Shown one piece after another: positions 51,652 through 60,699 of a stretch of 64,000 nucleotides of DNA. Location: positions 124,001 to 188,000 of the forward strand of contig NZ_SWAR01000006.1 in NCBI RefSeq assembly GCF_006386545.1, written 5' to 3'. Every line of letters starts with the position of its first letter. The stretch's first letter is position 1. Source of the stretch: Methylibium rhizosphaerae. Lineage in GTDB: Bacteria > Pseudomonadota > Gammaproteobacteria > Burkholderiales > Burkholderiaceae_C. Under the pieces are notes generated by a model that saw only the letters and a list, made by a program, of their open reading frames with translations, did no database searches and had not been told where the DNA came from. The translations under genes and the position numbers were made by a program.

Positions 51652-52487
51652 AGACCGACGGCTACAACTTCGGGTACCTGGACGAGCGCACGAAGCGCAT
51701 GATCCGCCGCGCACTGCTCAAAGCCGTGGCGGTGCCGGGCAACCAGGTGCCCTTCGGCTCGCGCGAGATGCCGCTGGCCTACGGCTGGGGCACCGGCGGC
51801 ATCCAGGTCACCGCCGCGGTGATCGGCCCGCAGGACGTGCTCAAGGTCATCGACCAGGGCTCGGACGACACCACCAATGCGGTGAACATCCGCCGCTTCT
51901 TCGCACGCGTCACCGGCGTGGCCACCACCGAGCGCACCCGCGAAGCCACCATCATCCAGACGCGCCACCGCATCCCCGAGGCGCCGCTGTCCGAGGCGCA
52001 GGTGCTGGTGTACCAGGTGCCGCAGCCGGAGCCGCTCTACAAGCTGGAGCCGCGGCGCACCGAAGCCACCCGGCTGCATGCCTACCAGGAATACGGCCTC
52101 ATGAACGTGAAGCTCTACGAAGACCTGGCGCACTGGGGCCGCATCGACAGCACCTACGACCACCCGGTGCTGGTGAATGGCCGCTACGTGATGGCGCCTT
52201 CGCCCATCCCGAGTTTCGACAACCCCAGGATGCACCGCATGCCGGCCCTGCAGCTGTTCGGTGCCGGACGCGAGAAGAGGCTGTACGCGGTGCCGCCGTA
52301 CACCGACGTGAAGAGCCTCGACTTCGACGACCATCCGTTCCGCGTCGAGCTGCAGGGCCATGCCTGTGCGCTGTGCGGCAGCACCGACACCTGGCTCGAC
52401 GAGGTGCCGCAGGACGGCGGGGCACCGCTGTGGACCTGCTCCGACACCGACTTCTGCCGGGAGCGGCGCGAGGAGCGCGGACTGTGA
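51648..52487 (+). CDS. phnJ: Carbon-phosphorus lyase PhnJ (radical SAM)
   Basis: A 279-residue C-P lyase that cleaves the C-P bond of ribose-1-phosphonate 5-phosphate using a 4Fe-4S cluster and S-adenosylmethionine. The key cysteines are present: Cys240 and Cys243 (HACALCGS), Cys264 (LWTCSD) and Cys270 (TDFCRE), matching E. coli 241/244/266/272, where the last is the thiyl-radical residue. GYNFGYLDERTKRMIRRALL and YGWGTGGIQVTAAVIG are family-typical. GTGA overlap joins it to the following GNAT gene. Confidence 0.97.
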   Translation: MKTDGYNFGYLDERTKRMIRRALLKAVAVPGNQVPFGSREMPLAYGWGTGGIQVTAAVIGPQDVLKVIDQGSDDTTNAVNIRRFFARVTGVATTERTREATIIQTRHRIPEAPLSEAQVLVYQVPQPEPLYKLEPRRTEATRLHAYQEYGLMNVKLYEDLAHWGRIDSTYDHPVLVNGRYVMAPSPIPSFDNPRMHRMPALQLFGAGREKRLYAVPPYTDVKSLDFDDHPFRVELQGHACALCGSTDTWLDEVPQDGGAPLWTCSDTDFCRERREERGL

Positions 52488-52945
52488 GCGTCTCGATTCG
52501 CCTGGCCACGCGTGACGACGTGCCGGCCGTGCTGTGCCTGTATGCCGCCTGCGGAATCGATCCACCCGCCGACGCACAGCAGGTGGCGGCCGCGTCCTTG
52601 CACTGGGACCGGCTGGCGGCAGCCGGGGCACGGGTGTTCCTGGCCGAGCACGAGGGGCAGGTGCTGGGCACCCTCACGCTGTACGTCCTGCCGCTGCTGG
52701 CACACGGGCTGGCGCCCGAGGCGCTGGTCGAGGACGTGGCGGTGGATGCCGCCGCGCAGGGGCAAGGCGTGGGCCGCGCGCTGATGCATCACGCCATGGG
52801 CGTCGCACGCGGACACGGCTGCTACAAGCTCGCGCTCAGCTCGAACATCCGGCGCGAGGCGGCCCATGCCTTCTACGACAGCCTGGGCTTCGAGCGTCAC
52901 GGCATCAGCTTCGTCGTCCCTCTTCAGCAGGAGCCGCTGCAATGA
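52484..52945 (+). CDS. GNAT N-acetyltransferase inside the phn operon (PhnO-like)
   Basis: A 153-residue GNAT protein: IRLATRDDVPAVLCLYAACG, ARVFLAEHEGQVLGTLTLYV, acetyl-CoA-binding AVDAAAQGQGVGRALMHHAM, and LALSSNIRREAAHAFYDSLG then FERHGISF. The last part resembles E. coli PhnO (LSTNVKRHDAHRFY), an aminoalkylphosphonate N-acetyltransferase. The start is GTG at 52484, and it overlaps phnJ and phnK by 4 bases each, so it is an integral part of the operon. A role in acetylating aminophosphonates or their products is likely but not proven; the symbol phnO is withheld because similarity is modest. Confidence 0.85.
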   Translation: MSVSIRLATRDDVPAVLCLYAACGIDPPADAQQVAAASLHWDRLAAAGARVFLAEHEGQVLGTLTLYVLPLLAHGLAPEALVEDVAVDAAAQGQGVGRALMHHAMGVARGHGCYKLALSSNIRREAAHAFYDSLGFERHGISFVVPLQQEPLQ

Positions 52946-53727
52946 CCGAAGAACTGCTGCGCGTCGACGGGCTCTGCCACCGTTTTGCGTCCAGCGCCGA
53001 GGCACGCTGGGCCGTGCAGGAGGCCAGCCTCGTGCTGCATGCGGGCGAAGTGCTCGCCATCGTCGGCGAGTCGGGCTCGGGCAAGAGCACGCTGCTCAAC
53101 TGCATTGCCGGCCGGCTGGCGCCCGCGCAGGGCCAGGTGCGCTACCGCACGGCAGATCAACGCTGGGTCGACGTGCATGCGCTGCCCGAGCGCGAGCGCC
53201 GGCGGCTAGCGCGCACCGAATGGGGCTTCGTCGAGCAGCAGGCGGCCGAGGGGCTGCGCATGAACGTGAGCGCCGGTGCCAACGTCGGCGAGCGGCTCAT
53301 GGCGCTGGGCCAGCGCCACTACGGCAGCCTGCGCGACACCGCCCGCGAATGGATGGAGCGCGTCGAACTCGAGGCGGACCGGGTCGACGACAGCCCGCGC
53401 GCCTTCTCGGGCGGCATGCGGCAGCGCCTGCAGATCGCCCGCAACCTCGTCACCCGGCCTCGGCTGGTGCTGATGGACGAGCCGACCTCCGGGCTCGACG
53501 TGTCGGTGCAGGCAAAGCTGCTCGACCTGATCCGCCTGCTGGTGGCGCGGCTGCGCCTGTCGGCGCTGGTGGTGACCCACGACCTCGGCGTGGCGCGCCT
53601 GCTGGCGCATCGCACGCTGGTCATGCAGCGCGGCCGCATCGTCGAGCAGGGGCTGACCGACCGGGTGCTGGACGACCCGCAGCATCCCTACACGCAACTG
53701 CTCGTCGCTTCGGTGGTGGCGCCATGA
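52942..53727 (+). CDS. phnK: C-P lyase ABC-type protein PhnK
   Basis: A 261-residue ABC-family ATPase that binds the C-P lyase core rather than a transporter. It has Walker A GESGSGKST, VHALPERERRRLARTEWGFV (PhnK-typical), AGANVGERLMALGQRHYGSL (partial), signature FSGGMRQRLQIARNL, Walker B LVLMDEPTSGLDVSVQAKLL and VVTHDLGVARLLAHRTLVM. E. coli PhnK is similar in length. The ATG at 52942 overlaps the GNAT stop (ATGA). The stop overlaps phnL (ATGA). Confidence 0.96.
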   Translation: MTEELLRVDGLCHRFASSAEARWAVQEASLVLHAGEVLAIVGESGSGKSTLLNCIAGRLAPAQGQVRYRTADQRWVDVHALPERERRRLARTEWGFVEQQAAEGLRMNVSAGANVGERLMALGQRHYGSLRDTAREWMERVELEADRVDDSPRAFSGGMRQRLQIARNLVTRPRLVLMDEPTSGLDVSVQAKLLDLIRLLVARLRLSALVVTHDLGVARLLAHRTLVMQRGRIVEQGLTDRVLDDPQHPYTQLLVASVVAP

Positions 53728-54464
53728 GGGTGCTTCAGGTGCGCAACCTGCGCAAGACCTTCAGGCTGCACCTGCGCGGGGGCCTCGAGCTGCCGGTGCT
53801 GAAAAACGTGTCACTCGATGTGAACGCGGGGGAGTGCGTGGCGCTGACCGGCCCCTCGGGGCAAGGAAAATCCACGCTCATGAAATGCCTGCACGGCAGC
53901 TATGGCGTGGACGGCGGCGAGGTGCTGCTGCACCGCGCCGACGGTTCGGTGCTCGACCTCGCGCAGGCCGCGCCGCAGCAGATGCTGCAGCTGCGCCGCC
54001 GCGAGCTCGCCTACGTGAGCCAGTTCCTGCGCGTGGTGCCGCGGGTGCCGGCGCTCGACGTGGTGGCCGAACGCATGCTCGAAGCCGACGAGGCAGTGGC
54101 CCGGCAGCGCAGCGAGGCCGGGCATGCCGAGGCGCTGGCCGCGGCGCGTGAACAGGTTCGCGAATTGTTCAGGCGGCTGAACCTACCCCCCGGTTTGTGG
54201 GAGCTCCCCCCAGCCACGTTCTCCGGCGGCGAGCAGCAACGTGTCAACATCGCGCGAGGCTTCATCCAGGGCGCCAGGCTGCTGTTGCTGGACGAACCCA
54301 CCGCGTCGCTGGACGCGACCAACCGCCGCGTGGTCATCGAGCTCATCGAGGAGGCCAAGGCGCGCGGGACCGCGGTGGTGGGCATCTTCCACGACGAGGA
54401 AGTGCGCGATGCGGTGGCCACACGCTGCGAAAGCGTGGCGGCCGGCGCCAACCAAGGACAGTGA
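53724..54464 (+). CDS. phnL: C-P lyase ABC-type protein PhnL
   Basis: A 246-residue ABC-family ATPase. It has VRNLRKTFRLHLRGGLELPV, Walker A GPSGQGKSTLMK, LRRRELAYVSQFLRVVPRVP (PhnL-typical), signature FSGGEQQRVNIARGF and Walker B LLLLDEPTASLDATNRRVV with HDEEVRDAVATR. In E. coli PhnL joins PhnGHI in the first pathway step and binds the core complex with PhnK. It is slightly longer than E. coli PhnL (226 residues). The stop overlaps phnM by one base. Confidence 0.96.
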   Translation: MRVLQVRNLRKTFRLHLRGGLELPVLKNVSLDVNAGECVALTGPSGQGKSTLMKCLHGSYGVDGGEVLLHRADGSVLDLAQAAPQQMLQLRRRELAYVSQFLRVVPRVPALDVVAERMLEADEAVARQRSEAGHAEALAAAREQVRELFRRLNLPPGLWELPPATFSGGEQQRVNIARGFIQGARLLLLDEPTASLDATNRRVVIELIEEAKARGTAVVGIFHDEEVRDAVATRCESVAAGANQGQ

Positions 54465-55618
54465 TGACGATGACGACGAACCGCGAAACCATCCTCGACA
54501 ACGCCCGGCTCGTGCTGGCCCACGAGGTGGTGCAAGGCCACGTGGTGCTGCGCGACGGTCGCATCGCGGAAATGGGCCACGGCCGCACCTCGGTGCCGGG
54601 TGCGCACGACCTGCACGGCGACCTGCTGCTGCCCGGCCTGGTGGAGGTGCACACCGACAACCTCGAGCGCCATGTGATGCCCCGGCCCAAGGTGTTCTTC
54701 CCGATCCAGGGCGCGGTGCTGGCGCACGACGCCGAGATCGCCGCGGCCGGCATCACCACGGTGTTCGATTCCATCGGCGTGGGCGACCCCTACGGCGAAG
54801 GCTTTCGCGCGCGCGACCAGAGCGCCCTGCTCGAGGTGCTCGACCGGCTCGAGGCAGCCGGCGCGCTGCGCAGCGAACACTACGTGCACGTGCGCTGCGA
54901 GCTGCCGGCGCCCAATGCGCGCGAGCTGTTCGAGCCGTTTGCGCTGCACCGGCGGCTGCGGCTCATTTCGCTGATGGACCACACGCCGGGCCAGCGCCAG
55001 TGGAGCGACATCGAGCATGCGCGCATCTACTACACCGGCAAGAAGGGCTGGAGCGACGCGAAGTTCGACGAGGAAGTGCGCATCGCGCCGCAGCGCCAGC
55101 AGCAGTACGCGCAGCCGAACCGGGTCTGGTTCACCGAGTTCGCGCACCGGCATGGCGTGGCGCTGGCCACCCACGACGACACGACCATCGAACATGTGGA
55201 CGAGGCTCGGGCGCTGGGCGCCGGCATGAGTGAATTCCCCACCACCCTGGCGGCGGCGCGCCATGCGCATGCGCACGGCCTGGCCACGGTGGCCGGTGCG
55301 CCGAACGTCGTGCGCGGCGGGTCGCACTCCGGCAACGTCTCCGCGCTCGACCTGGCCCGCGAAGGCGTGCTCGACGCGTTGTCTTCCGACTACGTGCCGG
55401 CGAGCCTGCTGCAGGCAGCCTGGAAGCTGCAGCAGGAGGCCGGCTTCTCGATCAGCGAGGCGGTCAACGTGGTGAGCCGCGCGCCGGCGCGTGCCTGCGG
55501 TCTCGACGACCGGGGCGAGATCGCCGTCGGCCGGCGCGCCGACCTCGTGCGTGCCAGCGAGATCGGCGGCCTGCCGGTGGTGCGCGAGGTGTACTGCGCC
55601 GGCCGCCGCACCGTCTGA
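54464..55618 (+). CDS. phnM: Phosphonate metabolism hydrolase PhnM
   Basis: A 384-residue amidohydrolase-family enzyme that removes pyrophosphate from 5-triphosphoribosyl-1-phosphonate. Zinc-binding and family motifs: LLLPGLVEVHTDNLERHVMP, AAGITTVFDSIGVG, LISLMDHTPGQRQWSD, VALATHDDTTIEHVDEA, MSEFPTTLAAARHAHAHGLA and SDYVPASLLQAA. The ATG at 54464 has AAGGA five bases upstream and overlaps the phnL stop; an in-frame ATG at 54470 is also possible. It is the last clear C-P lyase gene. The PPOX gene follows after 7 bases. Confidence 0.96.
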   Translation: MTMTTNRETILDNARLVLAHEVVQGHVVLRDGRIAEMGHGRTSVPGAHDLHGDLLLPGLVEVHTDNLERHVMPRPKVFFPIQGAVLAHDAEIAAAGITTVFDSIGVGDPYGEGFRARDQSALLEVLDRLEAAGALRSEHYVHVRCELPAPNARELFEPFALHRRLRLISLMDHTPGQRQWSDIEHARIYYTGKKGWSDAKFDEEVRIAPQRQQQYAQPNRVWFTEFAHRHGVALATHDDTTIEHVDEARALGAGMSEFPTTLAAARHAHAHGLATVAGAPNVVRGGSHSGNVSALDLAREGVLDALSSDYVPASLLQAAWKLQQEAGFSISEAVNVVSRAPARACGLDDRGEIAVGRRADLVRASEIGGLPVVREVYCAGRRTV

Positions 55619-55625
55619 GGCCCGC

Positions 55626-56264
55626 ATGTTGTCGCCCTGGCAAGACCGCAGCCACGACCTGACCGACGAAGCGGCGCTGCGCCGCATCTACAGCGAGCTG
55701 CCCGGCGACACCTCGCTGGCCAAGGTGGCCGACCACGTCCATGCGCTGTACCGGCCGTTCATCGAGGCGTCGCCGTTCGCCGTGCTCGCCACGCTGGGCC
55801 CCAAAGGCCTGGACACCTCGCCACGCGGCGACGCGCCGGGTTTCGTCGAGATCGCCGACGACCGGACGCTGCTGCTGCCGGACCGGCGCGGCAACAACCG
55901 CATCGACAGCCTGCGCAACATCGCGCACGACCCTCGAGTCGCACTGCTGTTCCTGATCCCCGGCTGCAACGAGGCGCTGCGGGTCAACGGCGAGGCCCGC
56001 ATCTCGGCGGCGCCCGCGCTGCTGGAGCGGTTTGCGGTGGACGGCAAGCTGCCGCGCTCGGTGCTGGTGGTGAGCGTGCGCAGCATCTTTTTCCAGTGCG
56101 GCCGCGCGGTGATGCGCTCGAAGCTCTGGGACGCCGCCCGGCATGTCGACCGCAAGACGCTGCCCAGCATCGGCTGCGTGCTCGAGACCCTGAGCGAGTC
56201 ACGCATCGACGGCGGGGCCTACGACGCCGCGTTGCCGGCGCGGCAGAGCAGCACGCTCTACTGA
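55626..56264 (+). CDS. Pyridoxamine 5'-phosphate oxidase-like flavoprotein
   Basis: A 212-residue PPOX/FMN-binding split-barrel protein. It has FIEASPFAVLATLGPKGLDT, SPRGDAPGFVEIADDRTLLL, PDRRGNNRIDSLRNIAHDPR, VALLFLIPGCNEALRVNGEA and a C-terminal FFQCGRAVMRSKLWD. This belongs to the MSMEG_1061-like FMN-dependent group, not to PdxH. The substrate is unknown. It begins 7 bases after phnM on the same strand, so it is probably co-transcribed with the phn genes, although such a gene is not a standard part of the C-P lyase set. Confidence 0.88.
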   Translation: MLSPWQDRSHDLTDEAALRRIYSELPGDTSLAKVADHVHALYRPFIEASPFAVLATLGPKGLDTSPRGDAPGFVEIADDRTLLLPDRRGNNRIDSLRNIAHDPRVALLFLIPGCNEALRVNGEARISAAPALLERFAVDGKLPRSVLVVSVRSIFFQCGRAVMRSKLWDAARHVDRKTLPSIGCVLETLSESRIDGGAYDAALPARQSSTLY

Positions 56265-56299
56265 GTACCGGGTCGGGGCCGCGCCCGGCCCGGCCGGGC

Positions 56300-59200
56300 T
56301 CAGGCGGCCTGCTGCGCCGCGCCGCGGCCTTCGCGCCACTGCTTCAGGAGCTGCTCCCACTTCGGCCGCACCGCGGCCAGGTGGCGCTCCTTCACGTGGC
56401 CGTAGCCGCGGATGTCTTCCGGCAGGCGCGCGATCTCCACGGCTTGCGAGAGGTTGTCGGCCTTCAGCGCCTGGAGCAGCTCCTCGACGGTGTTGCGGTA
56501 CTCGCCGATGAGCGCGCGTTCCATCCTGCGCTCCTCGGTGTAGCCGAACACGTCGAACGCGGTGCCGCGCAGGCCGCGCATGCGGGCCAGCAGCTTGAAC
56601 GCGGTGTGCATCCACGGGCCGAAGCGCTGCTTCACCAGCTCGCCCTTCGCGTTGCGCCTGGCGAGCAGCGGCGGGGCCAGGTGGTAGGCGACCTTGTAGT
56701 CGCCTTCGAATTGCTGGGCCACCTTGTCGAGGAAGCCGGTGCCGGTGTGCAGCCGGGCCACCTCGTACTCGTCCTTGTAGGCCATCAGCTTGAACAGGTA
56801 GCGGGCCACCGCTTCGGTGAGGCGGGTCGAACCCAGGGGCGCCTCGGCATTGCGCACCTTCTGCACGAAGGCCGCGTACTCCTGCGCATAGGCCGCGCTC
56901 TGGTAGCCGGTGAGGAACTCCACCCGCTTGCTGATCACTTCGTCGAGGCCGGGCTTGCGGGCGAACTGGATCACCTGCGCGGTGGTGCACAGCGCCTGCA
57001 CCGCAGCCAGGTCGTGGGCCGCGCGGCGGCCCCATTCGAAGGCCGCCTTGTTGTTGTCGACCTGCACGCCGTTGAGTTCCATCGCGCGCAGCAGCGAGCT
57101 CTTCTGCAGCGGGATCCAGCCCTTCTGCCATGCATAGCCCAGCATCAGCGGGTTGGTATAGAGCGAGTCGCCCAGCAGCTGCACCGCGAGCTGCTCGGCG
57201 TCGAAGCGGGCCAGGCCGCCGGCGCCGGTGGCCTGCTCGATGGCGGCCTCGCAGTTGCCTTCGGGGAACTGCCAGTTCGGGTTGTTGACGAAGCTGGCGG
57301 TCGGCGTGCCGTGGGTGTTGAGCGCGACATGGGTGCGGCCCTCGCGCATCACCGCAAGCGACTCCTTCTTCGCCGCCACCAGCGGGTCGCAGGCGATCAC
57401 GAGGTCGGCCTCGGCCGTGCCCACCTTCGTGCAGTGGATGGCTTGCGGCGTGTCGGCGATCTGGATGTGGCTCCAGGTGGCGCCACCCTTTTGCGCGAGC
57501 CCGGCCGCGTCCTGCGTGACGATGCCCTTGCCTTCGATGTGCGCCGCCATGCCCAGCAGCTGGCCGATGGTGATGATGCCGGTGCCGCCCACGCCGGCCA
57601 CCAGGATGCCCCAGGCGCGCGGCGCGGCCGGCACCTGCGGATCGGCGATCGGCGGCAGGTCGAAGGGGTTGCGGGCCTTGTCCTTCTTCGGCTTCTTGAG
57701 CTGGCCGCCTTCGACGGTGACGAAGCTCGGGCAGAAGCCGTTGACGCAGGAATAGTCCTTGTTGCAGGTGTTCTGGTTGATGCGGCGCTTGCGGCCGAAT
57801 TCGGTTTCCACCGGCTCGACCGACAGGCAGTTGCTCTTCACCGAGCAGTCGCCGCAGCCCTCGCACACCAGCTCGTTGATCACCACCCGCTTCTCGGCCT
57901 CGGCCATGGTGCCGCGCTTGCGGCGGCGGCGCTTCTCGGTGGCGCAGGTCTGGTCGTAGATGAGGATGGTCACGCCCTCGATCCCGCGCAGCTGGCGCTG
58001 CACCTCGTCGAGCTGGTCGCGGTGGTGGATGGTGACGCCCGGCGCCAGGTTGAGCGGCGCGTTGTACTTGGCCGGCTCGTCGGTGACGATGACGATCTTC
58101 TTCGCGCCTTCGGCCTCGAGCTCGCGCGTCATCTGCGGCACGGTCATCGTGCCGTCCACCGGCTGGCCGCCGGTCATGGCGACCGCGTCGTTGTAGAGGA
58201 TCTTGTAGGTGATGTTGACCTTGGCCGCGATGCTCTGGCGCACCGCCAGCAGGCCGGAGTGGTAGTACGTGCCGTCGCCCAGGTTCGCGAAGATGTGCTT
58301 CTCGTTCGTGAACGGCGACTGGCCCACCCAGGGCACGCCTTCGCCGCCCATCTGGGTGAAGGTGCTGGTGGAGCGGTCCATCCAGGTCACCATGTAGTGG
58401 CAGCCGATGCCGGCCACCGCGCGCGAGCCTTCGGGCACCTTGGTGCTGGTGTTGTGCGGGCAGCCCGAGCAGAACCAGGGCGTGCGCTCGCCGATGCCGC
58501 CGGCGTCCAGCGCCGCGAGGCTGCGCTCCTTGGCGTCGATGACCGCCAGGCGCGCCTCGATGCGCGAACGCACGTCGGCGTCCACCCCCAGCTTGATGAG
58601 CCGCTTGCCGATGGCGCGCGCGATGATGGCCGGCGTCAGGTCGGCCTTGGCGCGCAGCAGCCAGTTCTCGCTCGGGTTGGGCATCGACCATTCGCCGCCG
58701 GTCTGGTCTCCCTCGGGTTCGTCGAACTTGCCCAGCACGTTGGGCCGCACGTCGGGACGCCAGTTGTAGAGCTCTTCCTTGAGCTGGTACTCGATGACCT
58801 GGCGCTTTTCCTCGATGACGAGGATCTCCTGCAGCCCGGTGGCGAACTCGCGGGTGATGGTGGCTTCGAGCGGCCACACCACGCCGACCTTGTGCAGCCG
58901 GATGCCGATGCGACGGCAGGTGTCCTCGTCCAGCCCCAGGTCGAACAGCGCCTGGCGCGTGTCGTTGTAGCTCTTGCCGCTGGCAATGAGGCCCAGGCGC
59001 GCGTGCGGCGAATCGATGACCGTGTGGTTGAGCCGGTTGGCGCGCACATAGGCGAGCGCGGCATACCACTTGTGGTCCATGAGCCGCGCTTCCTGCTCCA
59101 GCGGCGGGTCGGGCCAGCGGATGTGCAGGCCGCCCGGCGGCATGATGAAGTCCTCAGGCAGCACGATGTTCACCCGGTCGGGGTCCACGCTCACCGTGGT

Positions 59201-59860
59201 GGACGACTCGACGATCTCCTGGATCGTCTTCATGCCGGCCCACACGCCGGAGAAGCGGCTCATCGCGAAGGCGTGCAGGCCCAGATCGAGGATCTCCTGC
59301 ACGTTCGACGGGAAGAACACCGGCAGGCCGCACGCCTTGAAGATGTGGTCGCTCTGGTGCGCCGCGGTGGAGCTCTTGGAGATGTGGTCGTCGCCGGCGA
59401 TGGCGATCACGCCGCCGTGCTTGGCCGTGCCGGCCATGTTGGCGTGCTTGAAGACGTCGGAGCAGCGGTCCACGCCCGGGCCCTTGCCGTACCAGATGCC
59501 GAACACGCCGTCGAACTTGTTGTTCTTCGGATAGAGGTCGAGCTGCTGCGTGCCCCACACCGCGGTGGCACCCAGCTCCTCGTTCACGCCGGGCTGGAAG
59601 ACGATGTGGTTTGCCGCCAGGTGCTTCTTGGCATTCCACAGCGCCTGGTCGTAGCCGCCCAGCGGCGATCCGCGATAGCCGGAAATGAAGCCCGCGGTAT
59701 TGAGGCCGGCGACCGCGTCGCGCTTGCGCTGCAGCATGGGCAGCCGCACCAGCGCCTGCACGCCGCTCATGAAGGCGTTGCCGCTTTCGAGTGCGTACTT
59801 GTCGTCCAGGGTGACCGACTCGAGGGCCTTGCGGATGTGCTCGGGCAGGGGCGCGTTCAT
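56300..59860 (-). CDS. Fused indolepyruvate ferredoxin oxidoreductase
   Basis: An 1186-residue enzyme with the alpha and beta parts fused. It oxidatively decarboxylates arylpyruvates (indolepyruvate, phenylpyruvate) to acyl-CoA with thiamine diphosphate. It has FISGYRGSPLGGYDQALW at the N-terminus, a TPP-binding region (WFCSGCPHNTSTKVPEGS, GDGTYYHSG), an iron-sulfur segment (VCEGCGDCSVKSNC, NTCNKDYSCVNGFCPSF) and the C-terminal gamma-type domain (GILVAGVGGTGIITIGQLLG, AAGLAQKGGATWSHIQ). The start at 59860 is the family start. It is divergent from an Lrp-type regulator, a pairing common in Burkholderiales. Confidence 0.95.
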   Translation of the reverse strand: MNAPLPEHIRKALESVTLDDKYALESGNAFMSGVQALVRLPMLQRKRDAVAGLNTAGFISGYRGSPLGGYDQALWNAKKHLAANHIVFQPGVNEELGATAVWGTQQLDLYPKNNKFDGVFGIWYGKGPGVDRCSDVFKHANMAGTAKHGGVIAIAGDDHISKSSTAAHQSDHIFKACGLPVFFPSNVQEILDLGLHAFAMSRFSGVWAGMKTIQEIVESSTTVSVDPDRVNIVLPEDFIMPPGGLHIRWPDPPLEQEARLMDHKWYAALAYVRANRLNHTVIDSPHARLGLIASGKSYNDTRQALFDLGLDEDTCRRIGIRLHKVGVVWPLEATITREFATGLQEILVIEEKRQVIEYQLKEELYNWRPDVRPNVLGKFDEPEGDQTGGEWSMPNPSENWLLRAKADLTPAIIARAIGKRLIKLGVDADVRSRIEARLAVIDAKERSLAALDAGGIGERTPWFCSGCPHNTSTKVPEGSRAVAGIGCHYMVTWMDRSTSTFTQMGGEGVPWVGQSPFTNEKHIFANLGDGTYYHSGLLAVRQSIAAKVNITYKILYNDAVAMTGGQPVDGTMTVPQMTRELEAEGAKKIVIVTDEPAKYNAPLNLAPGVTIHHRDQLDEVQRQLRGIEGVTILIYDQTCATEKRRRRKRGTMAEAEKRVVINELVCEGCGDCSVKSNCLSVEPVETEFGRKRRINQNTCNKDYSCVNGFCPSFVTVEGGQLKKPKKDKARNPFDLPPIADPQVPAAPRAWGILVAGVGGTGIITIGQLLGMAAHIEGKGIVTQDAAGLAQKGGATWSHIQIADTPQAIHCTKVGTAEADLVIACDPLVAAKKESLAVMREGRTHVALNTHGTPTASFVNNPNWQFPEGNCEAAIEQATGAGGLARFDAEQLAVQLLGDSLYTNPLMLGYAWQKGWIPLQKSSLLRAMELNGVQVDNNKAAFEWGRRAAHDLAAVQALCTTAQVIQFARKPGLDEVISKRVEFLTGYQSAAYAQEYAAFVQKVRNAEAPLGSTRLTEAVARYLFKLMAYKDEYEVARLHTGTGFLDKVAQQFEGDYKVAYHLAPPLLARRNAKGELVKQRFGPWMHTAFKLLARMRGLRGTAFDVFGYTEERRMERALIGEYRNTVEELLQALKADNLSQAVEIARLPEDIRGYGHVKERHLAAVRPKWEQLLKQWREGRGAAQQAA

Positions 59861-59997
59861 GCGTGCGGCTCCTTGTTCTGTGGGGTGGCGGTCACGCGCG
59901 CGCCTCATGGACGGGCGCTGCCTGCCGGGTGTGGGGGATGGCTGTCAGTGTAGGCAAAGCCTTTCGGGAAGTCTTTTCTTTCGATGCCGCAAATGGG

Positions 59998-60011
59998 GTT
60001 GCTTCAGCAAC
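59998..60011. promoter_or_regulatory. Small dyad in the oxidoreductase-lrp gap
   Basis: GTTGC-TTCA-GCAAC is a perfect 5-4-5 inverted repeat 33 bases upstream of the Lrp-type ATG, in the 183-base divergent gap. It could be an Lrp-family site, but the match to any consensus is loose. Confidence 0.3.
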
Positions 60012-60043
60012 ATCCTTGCGAAAAATGCCGGCTGGAGAAGCAA

Positions 60044-60601
60044 ATGCCATCGCAAAAACAGCCCCTAGGGAAAACCCGCTCCGTGGATGAAGCCGCCGCC
60101 GCCGAAGCGCCGCACGGCGCCGGCCTCGACCGCTACGACATCGCCATCCTGCGGGAGTTGCAGCAGGACGCCCGGCTGTCCAATGCCGAGCTGGCCAGCC
60201 GCATCGGCCTGTCGCCCGCGCCCACCTGGCGGCGGGTGAAATGGCTCGAGGAGCAGGGCTACATCCTGGGCTACCGTGCCGCGCTCGACCGGCGAAAGAT
60301 CGGCCTGGGCGTTCTGGCCTTCGTGCGGGTCGACGCCGAGCGCAACAATGCCGACGCAACCCGCGCGCTCGAAGACGCGATCCGTGCGCTGCCCGAGGTG
60401 ATCTCGTGCCACTACATCAGCGGCGCGGGCACCTTCGAGCTCGAAGTGCTGACCACCGACCTCGACGCCTATGCGCGCTGGTCGATGGACACGCTGTTCA
60501 AGCTGCCCAACGTGAAGGACCTGCACACCAGCTTCTCGCTCGGCGAAGTGAAGGGCAGCGGCGTGCTGCCGCTGGGGCATCTGGAGGGGCGGGCGAGGTA
60601 G
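60044..60601 (+). CDS. Lrp/AsnC-family transcriptional regulator
   Basis: A 185-residue Lrp-type regulator. The N-terminal helix-turn-helix is LDRYDIAILRELQQDARLSN, AELASRIGLSPAPTWRRVKWL. The C-terminal RAM effector domain has GVLAFVRVDAERNNADATRA, LPEVISCHYISGAGTFELEV and DLHTSFSLGEVKGS. The ATG at 60044 has GGAG six bases upstream; the open frame extends to 59984 but lacks a ribosome site. It is divergent from the indolepyruvate oxidoreductase gene and probably controls it in response to an aromatic amino acid or keto acid (inference). Confidence 0.9.
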   Translation: MPSQKQPLGKTRSVDEAAAAEAPHGAGLDRYDIAILRELQQDARLSNAELASRIGLSPAPTWRRVKWLEEQGYILGYRAALDRRKIGLGVLAFVRVDAERNNADATRALEDAIRALPEVISCHYISGAGTFELEVLTTDLDAYARWSMDTLFKLPNVKDLHTSFSLGEVKGSGVLPLGHLEGRAR

Positions 60602-60699
60602 GCGCGCAAATGCCCGGTGCAAGTACCCTCATCAGGGGGAGTCCGCTGAGCGGCTCGTGCGCTTAGGCTGCGCGTCGTCCGACAAATGAGGAGAAGTGA

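Noticed and set aside
56096-59953. A 1285-residue open frame antisense to the indolepyruvate oxidoreductase
   Set aside because: It is a shadow of a GC-rich gene: no family motif, His/Arg/Gly-biased composition, no ribosome site, while the other strand encodes a clear enzyme.
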